Assembly: GCF_003286085.1 (NCBI RefSeq)
Contig: NW_020825340.1
Span: 1,054,001-1,118,000 of the forward strand
DNA from: Drosophila persimilis
Lineage: Eukaryota; Arthropoda; Insecta; Diptera; Drosophilidae
Length of the DNA: 64,000 bases
Direction: 5' to 3'
The notes beneath the pieces are model-generated. The model did not search any database. It saw only the letters and a list, made by a program, of their open reading frames with translations, and was not told the DNA's origin. Positions 60,693 to 64,000 of this stretch are shown one piece after another. The position numbers were made by a program, and so were the translations under genes. Each line of letters begins with the position of its first letter. Positions within the stretch are counted from its first letter, which is position 1.

Positions 60693-61309
60693 ATGCACGC
60701 ATACCCGACTCTCATTGCACTGCTGCTAGTAGCAGTATTGATTCACGAAGGTCTGTACACTTCTGAATAACATGAGCATAAGCCAAGCCCAGCTCAGAGT
60801 TGATCTAATAATGTTGTTTGTTGACAGGTGATGCCATTTGGTGCTACCGCTGCACCTCTGCCACGCCCGGCTGCGCCGAAAAGTTCAACTGGCGTGGAAT
60901 TGGCTTCCTTGGCGAGCAGTGCCCGGAGCCCAACGATATCTGCGTTAAAGTGACGGAACGCCGCGGCTGTAAGTGGGTCTAAGGCTCGACAGGAGCTTCA
61001 TATTTATGTGGCTTTTCTTCGATTTCAGCAAAGGAAACGATAACACGTGACTGCCTAAGTGCCCTCAGCTTCCGAACAGACATTCCCGCCGACAAATACG
61101 AAGGCTGCCGTACAGCGGCAAAGGATGTGCGATTGGCCCACTACGTCAACCACACAATCAAGGAGCATGACGTCAAGCGGGACTACTTCCCAGATACAAC
61201 GTTCTGCTTCTGCTTCCTCGACCATCGCTGCAACGGCGCCAGTGGTCTGCAGAAGTCCGCTGCCCTGGGCCTACTAGCCATGGCCATAACGCTACTGCTC
61301 GGCCGCTAG
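60693..61309 (+). CDS. Ly6/uPAR three-finger GPI-anchored protein
   Basis: Exons 60693-60750, 60828-60968 and 61029-61309 (phases 1 and 1) give 159 aa. A signal peptide (YPTLIALLLVAVLIHEG) is followed by the Ly6 start AIWCYRCTSATPGC, a three-finger cysteine pattern (C-x2-C, C-x-C, CNG) and a hydrophobic tail (AALGLLAMAITLLLG) after a small-residue omega region (NGASG), as expected of a GPI-anchored protein. The YCYxC-type opening and CFCF...CNG ending fit the large fly family that includes quiver and boudin. I cannot name the member. Relatives act in septate junctions, channel trafficking and sleep. ATTAAA at 61466-61471 is the likely poly(A) signal. Confidence 0.9.
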
Positions 61310-61511
61310 TGCCTCGACTGTGCTACGTAGTTGGTACCAAAGTGCCTTACTCCAATCAACGATAGTTCAAGTAGAGCTCGAATCTCGTCTAGCCACATTC
61401 CGTCCCCATTTTTTGTACAACTTTTGTATTACTCACATTTTTGTGGTCTTGTGTTTACTCAACTAATTAAATACATTTTACAATATTATAAACAGGCGTG
61501 AAATCGTTGTA

Positions 61512-62525
61512 TCAGGAAGAAGCTGCAGCCGCACCAGAGACGTCCGGATTCTTTGGTCCTCTGTAGTCGTAGGCTTCCACTTCGGGATGTTCTTTTATGT
61601 ATTCGGCGTAGGCATCGGCCAGGCGCAAGCACTGGGGTACGGACAGCTCAAAGGAACGCAGCGTATCCCGGACATCAGCTCGCTGGAAGAGCGTTTGTGT
61701 GGTCTCTTCGCGGCTATCAGGCGGAAGCAAAGTTCCGTAGCCACGGCGACAGTACTTCTGGCGCATGCTAAAGATGTGACGCACGACGCGTTCCACAAGG
61801 GAAAAGGGCAGCTGGGTCTTGGGCTGCTTCAGTGGTATGAGCTTGACCACGCCAACGTCCACTTGTGGCTTGGGAACGAACGCCTTACCCGGTATTATGA
61901 ACTTCATCACCGGCTCCGTCCAGATTTGGGACATTACAGAGAGCCGACAACGCTGCTCGCTCCCCACTGGGGCGCAGATCCGTTCGGCCACCTCCTTCTG
62001 AAAGGTGAGCGTCATGCAGGTGTCGTTGCGGCGAAACGCACCTCGGCGCGCCGCCAAGTCCGCGTACCAATTGATAAGAAGACGCGTGGAGATCGAAAAC
62101 GGCAGGTTACCGATCAGATGGATGCGCTGCGTCATGTCCGGAATATGCTGTTCGATGTTGAAGCGTAGAATGTCGTCGTAGTAGATGTCCACCTGCATGT
62201 CGAGCGGGCTGGCACATTCGCGCAGCAGCTGCAGAGTCTCGCCAAATCGCCGATCCTTCTCAACCAGAATCAGCCGTTGGGGCTGTCGACGTAGTATAGA
62301 GCGAGTGATGCCGCCAGGCCCGGGTCCGACCTCCAGCACAATGTCGCGGGGATCAATTCGTCCCGCGGACTTCACGATCTTGTCTGTAAGTCGCTCGTCC
62401 ATGAGAAAGTTCTGACTGAGCTGCTTCATGGCCTGCAGCTTGTAAAGCTTCACCAGCTCGCGGATAGTGGGCAGCGGGGGCAGCCGCATGCCACTGTTCA
62501 ACACGCGTGCCGTGACCTGTGACAT
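61512..62525 (-). CDS. mtTFB1: Mitochondrial rRNA dimethyladenosine transferase 1 (TFB1M)
   Basis: A single coding exon of 337 aa from ATG at 62525; an in-frame extension to 62648 is removed by a 66-nt intron (62526-62591). The KsgA/Dim1 fold is clear: KQLSQNFLMDERLTDKIVK, the SAM motif DIVLEVGPGPGGIT, LILVEKDRRF, the catalytic NLPF-type motif (IGNLPFSISTRLLI) and the C-terminal helical domain. It dimethylates two adenines at the end of the mitochondrial small-subunit rRNA. The N-terminus is short and basic, consistent with import. It is the second cistron downstream of Ccdc56. The stop lies 202 bp from that of the convergent Ly6 gene. Confidence 0.96.
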   Translation of the reverse strand: MSQVTARVLNSGMRLPPLPTIRELVKLYKLQAMKQLSQNFLMDERLTDKIVKSAGRIDPRDIVLEVGPGPGGITRSILRRQPQRLILVEKDRRFGETLQLLRECASPLDMQVDIYYDDILRFNIEQHIPDMTQRIHLIGNLPFSISTRLLINWYADLAARRGAFRRNDTCMTLTFQKEVAERICAPVGSEQRCRLSVMSQIWTEPVMKFIIPGKAFVPKPQVDVGVVKLIPLKQPKTQLPFSLVERVVRHIFSMRQKYCRRGYGTLLPPDSREETTQTLFQRADVRDTLRSFELSVPQCLRLADAYAEYIKEHPEVEAYDYRGPKNPDVSGAAAASS

Positions 62526-62591
62526 CTTCAAGAGAACAAAAATTAGTTGGAGACTGATCGCACTGTGCCTGGCGTGATGTATGCTACTTAC
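62526..62591 (-). other. 66-nt intron in the dicistronic spacer
   Basis: Minus-strand donor AAT|GTAAGTAGC and acceptor CTCTTGAAG|ATG, with a branch-like CTAAT. Splicing places the mtTFB1 ATG directly after CAACAAT and removes the in-frame upstream extension. The sequence signals are canonical; the splice itself is inferred. Confidence 0.75.
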
Positions 62592-62690
62592 ATTGTTGTG
62601 CAACGATTTTAAGGGTTTATCTGTGTGTGTGTGTGTAAAATGAAACAAAACGCTTAAGACTAAATAATTAACAAAAACTGGAGGCGACTT

Positions 62691-62957
62691 TTAGTTGGTG
62701 TTGACCTTCTTGGGCTCCTCAAAGTCGTCCAGGAATTTCTCCTGCTGCACCGAGAATATGGAGTAGCCGTAGATGCCCAATACGGAAAGTCCCAAGGCGC
62801 CGGCAGTCAATAAATTGTTGCGGCGCACACGCTTCAGCTTCTGCACGCGGTCCAGGTTCTGCTCCTCGATCAGTTTCATGAACTGCAGCTGCGCCCTATC
62901 CAATTTCGGTGCGTTTTCTCCGTACTTGATCTTAGGTTCTTGCTCCGACGCCGACAT
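62691..62957 (-). CDS. Ccdc56: CCDC56 / COA3 cytochrome c oxidase assembly factor
   Basis: An 88-aa ORF from ATG at 62957. It shows the COA3 pattern: a charged N-terminal segment with RAQLQFMKLIEEQNLDRVQK, a basic RVRRNN, a single membrane helix (LLTAGALGLSVLGIYGYSIF), and a short charged tail (QQEKFLDDFEEPKKV). COA3 sits in the inner mitochondrial membrane and stabilises newly made COX1 in early complex IV assembly. In D. melanogaster it shares one dicistronic transcript with mtTFB1 (work on CCDC56). Here the two ORFs lie in the same order, with 99 nt of mature spacer if the 66-nt intron is removed. Confidence 0.93.
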   Translation of the reverse strand: MSASEQEPKIKYGENAPKLDRAQLQFMKLIEEQNLDRVQKLKRVRRNNLLTAGALGLSVLGIYGYSIFSVQQEKFLDDFEEPKKVNTN

Positions 62958-63027
62958 TATTTACGTTTCAAAGTGAATAAAAACTTTTTTGCACTTTTGC
63001 CTGCTAAAAAACTTATGAAATCTGTTA

Positions 63028-63118
63028 ATCAGTTATCGATCAAATATCGTCCGGACGCTCATAAATATACGGAAATGTACTGTCTTATTTTCAAAATATA
63101 CCGTGAATATACCGATAA
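63028..63118. repeat. Dispersed repeat family A, truncated
   Basis: It keeps the TATCGAT, ATACGGAAATGTACTG and AAAATATACCGTGAATATACCG blocks but has lost the motif 1 end and the distal half. It begins about 70 bp upstream of the Ccdc56 ATG. Confidence 0.65.
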
Positions 63119-63127
63119 AAAAAAACA

Positions 63128-63385
63128 AACTTAGCCCACCAAGCCCCCTTTAGTAAGAAACTTGAGCTAAGCCGCAAACAAAAAAATTTAAGTGTGTTAG
63201 ATCTTCTTGTAGATCTTATTAAATCCTTCATCTTTCATTACAAAAAAACTCGATATCTTTCACCTGAAGTTCGCTAAAATTCTTCAAGTTTCATAATATT
63301 CGTGTGTGTTTAATTCTCTCCTAGTCGACAATGGGTTAATGGGGCTAATCGTACTGAGTTCACGATCCGAAATCATATTCTTCGA
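63128..63385 (-). repeat. Dispersed repeat family B
   Basis: AAACTTAGCCCACCAAGCCC, AAACTTGAGCTAAGCCGC, TCTTGTAGATC, and GTCGACAATGGGTTAAT near 63327-63343. This is the reverse complement of the order at 20778-21022. Confidence 0.8.
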
Positions 63386-64000
63386 TTTAATCTTTAAACG
63401 ATCTAAAGTTAATAATCTTATGTACAGTTTGAGATTTATGTTGCATTTAAAATGGATGAAGGAGAACAGTCCAAGCTGAAAACCAGGTAACAATGATACC
63501 CTTGCTTTCCAGCAACGCACTCTGACGATTTTCTTCACCGCGCAGCCGTTACAACTACATCGAGAGCTAGCTGCTATTAAGTTTTCCTCCTATTTCGTGC
63601 AACGAGCTGCTTGCCAGTTCACTTTTGTTGGTGGCTCGAGTGCAACGCGAAACGTGCTGAGTTGTTCGAAACAATTTGTGGGGCAGGCAGCAGACGCGTT
63701 CCAGGCCTTGTCATATCTGTTGTGTAGAGTGCTATTATTTTACAAATAGCAAGCCAGTGGGGGCTGGGCTCCATCACTGCTGCAGAGGCCTAGGCAATCT
63801 CAGATTGAGAGCAAACCAAACCAAAGCAATTAAGCGCTATTACCAGCAGTCGGAGGTAATTGCGCCTCAAAGTGCGTACTTCTTCTTTTTACCCCAACTA
63901 AAAGTATGTGTTCCATATTGTGATGTGCGCTTGAACTCGTGTATAGAAAAGGCTGCTAGGATGTTGGCAAGCCGTGAAGATAGATTTTCAAATGCGGAAA

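Larger units (their letters stand above)
62958..64000. other. Ccdc56 promoter, repeats and window end
   Basis: A DRE-like TTATCGAT at 63033-63040 lies within the truncated family A repeat, followed by a family B repeat. The last 450 bp (63550-64000) are less AT-rich and may be a promoter of a gene beyond the window; I see no coding sequence there. Confidence 0.4.

Noticed and set aside
62526-62648. In-frame N-terminal extension of mtTFB1
   Set aside because: It crosses a canonical intron, starts in a CA-repeat-coded HTHTHT stretch, and does not match the family start.
1-64000. tRNA genes, CRISPR arrays, bacterial-type operons
   Set aside because: I looked for tRNA B-box patterns and regularly spaced repeats and found none; the sequence is plainly insect nuclear DNA.

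Overview
This window is a piece of Drosophila euchromatin, most likely from the obscura group. The introns are short (about 50-100 nt) with GT-AG ends. Promoters carry fly-type core motifs: DRE, Ohler motif 1 and motif 6. Microsatellites are dense, and every recognisable protein is closest to its D. melanogaster orthologue as I remember it. From memory, the genes belong to several separate places on melanogaster 3L: around 67C for the LRR gene, ATPsynB, Naa60, defl and nbs; around 64A-B for dyl, Claspin, Pmp34 and the THUMP gene; around 61 for JMJD5, DPCD and BAP31. The window would then be Muller element D with gene order reshuffled inside the arm.

Layout. 1-22 kb is gene-dense: the 3' half of a coiled-coil gene (+), a secreted LRR protein (+), ATP synthase subunit b (-), Naa60 (-), Integrator subunit 7 (-), nbs (+), a NEPRO-like gene (-) and a mitochondrial ferredoxin (+). 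22.8-37.5 kb is the ZP-domain gene dusky-like (-), whose coding exons sit at 22.8-24.6 and 27.1-27.2 kb. A probable noncoding first exon lies near 37.1-37.5 kb. 37.5-44.2 kb has no gene I can support. 44.2-63 kb is dense again: Claspin (+), Pmp34 (+), THUMPD1-like (-), JMJD5/KDM8 (+), BAP31 (-), DPCD (+), NRBF2 (-), a broken hAT-like transposase, a C7orf25-like gene (-), a Ly6/uPAR GPI protein (+), and the dicistronic unit Ccdc56-mtTFB1 (-).

Most genes are housekeeping. Three groups stand out: DNA damage and replication checkpoint (nbs, Claspin), mitochondria (ATPsynB, ferredoxin, mtTFB1, Ccdc56), and ER, peroxisome or autophagy (BAP31, Pmp34, NRBF2). There is no evidence that they form one pathway; they are neighbours.

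The most notable signals are a minor-spliceosome AT-AC intron in Naa60, the preserved Ccdc56-mtTFB1 dicistron with a 66-nt intron in its spacer, two dispersed repeat families that sit at gene starts in a fixed polarity and carry core-promoter motifs, and tandem SUMO-interaction-like motifs in Nbs. I found no wholly new biological system. Exon boundaries were deduced by eye from splice signals, reading phase and family resemblance.
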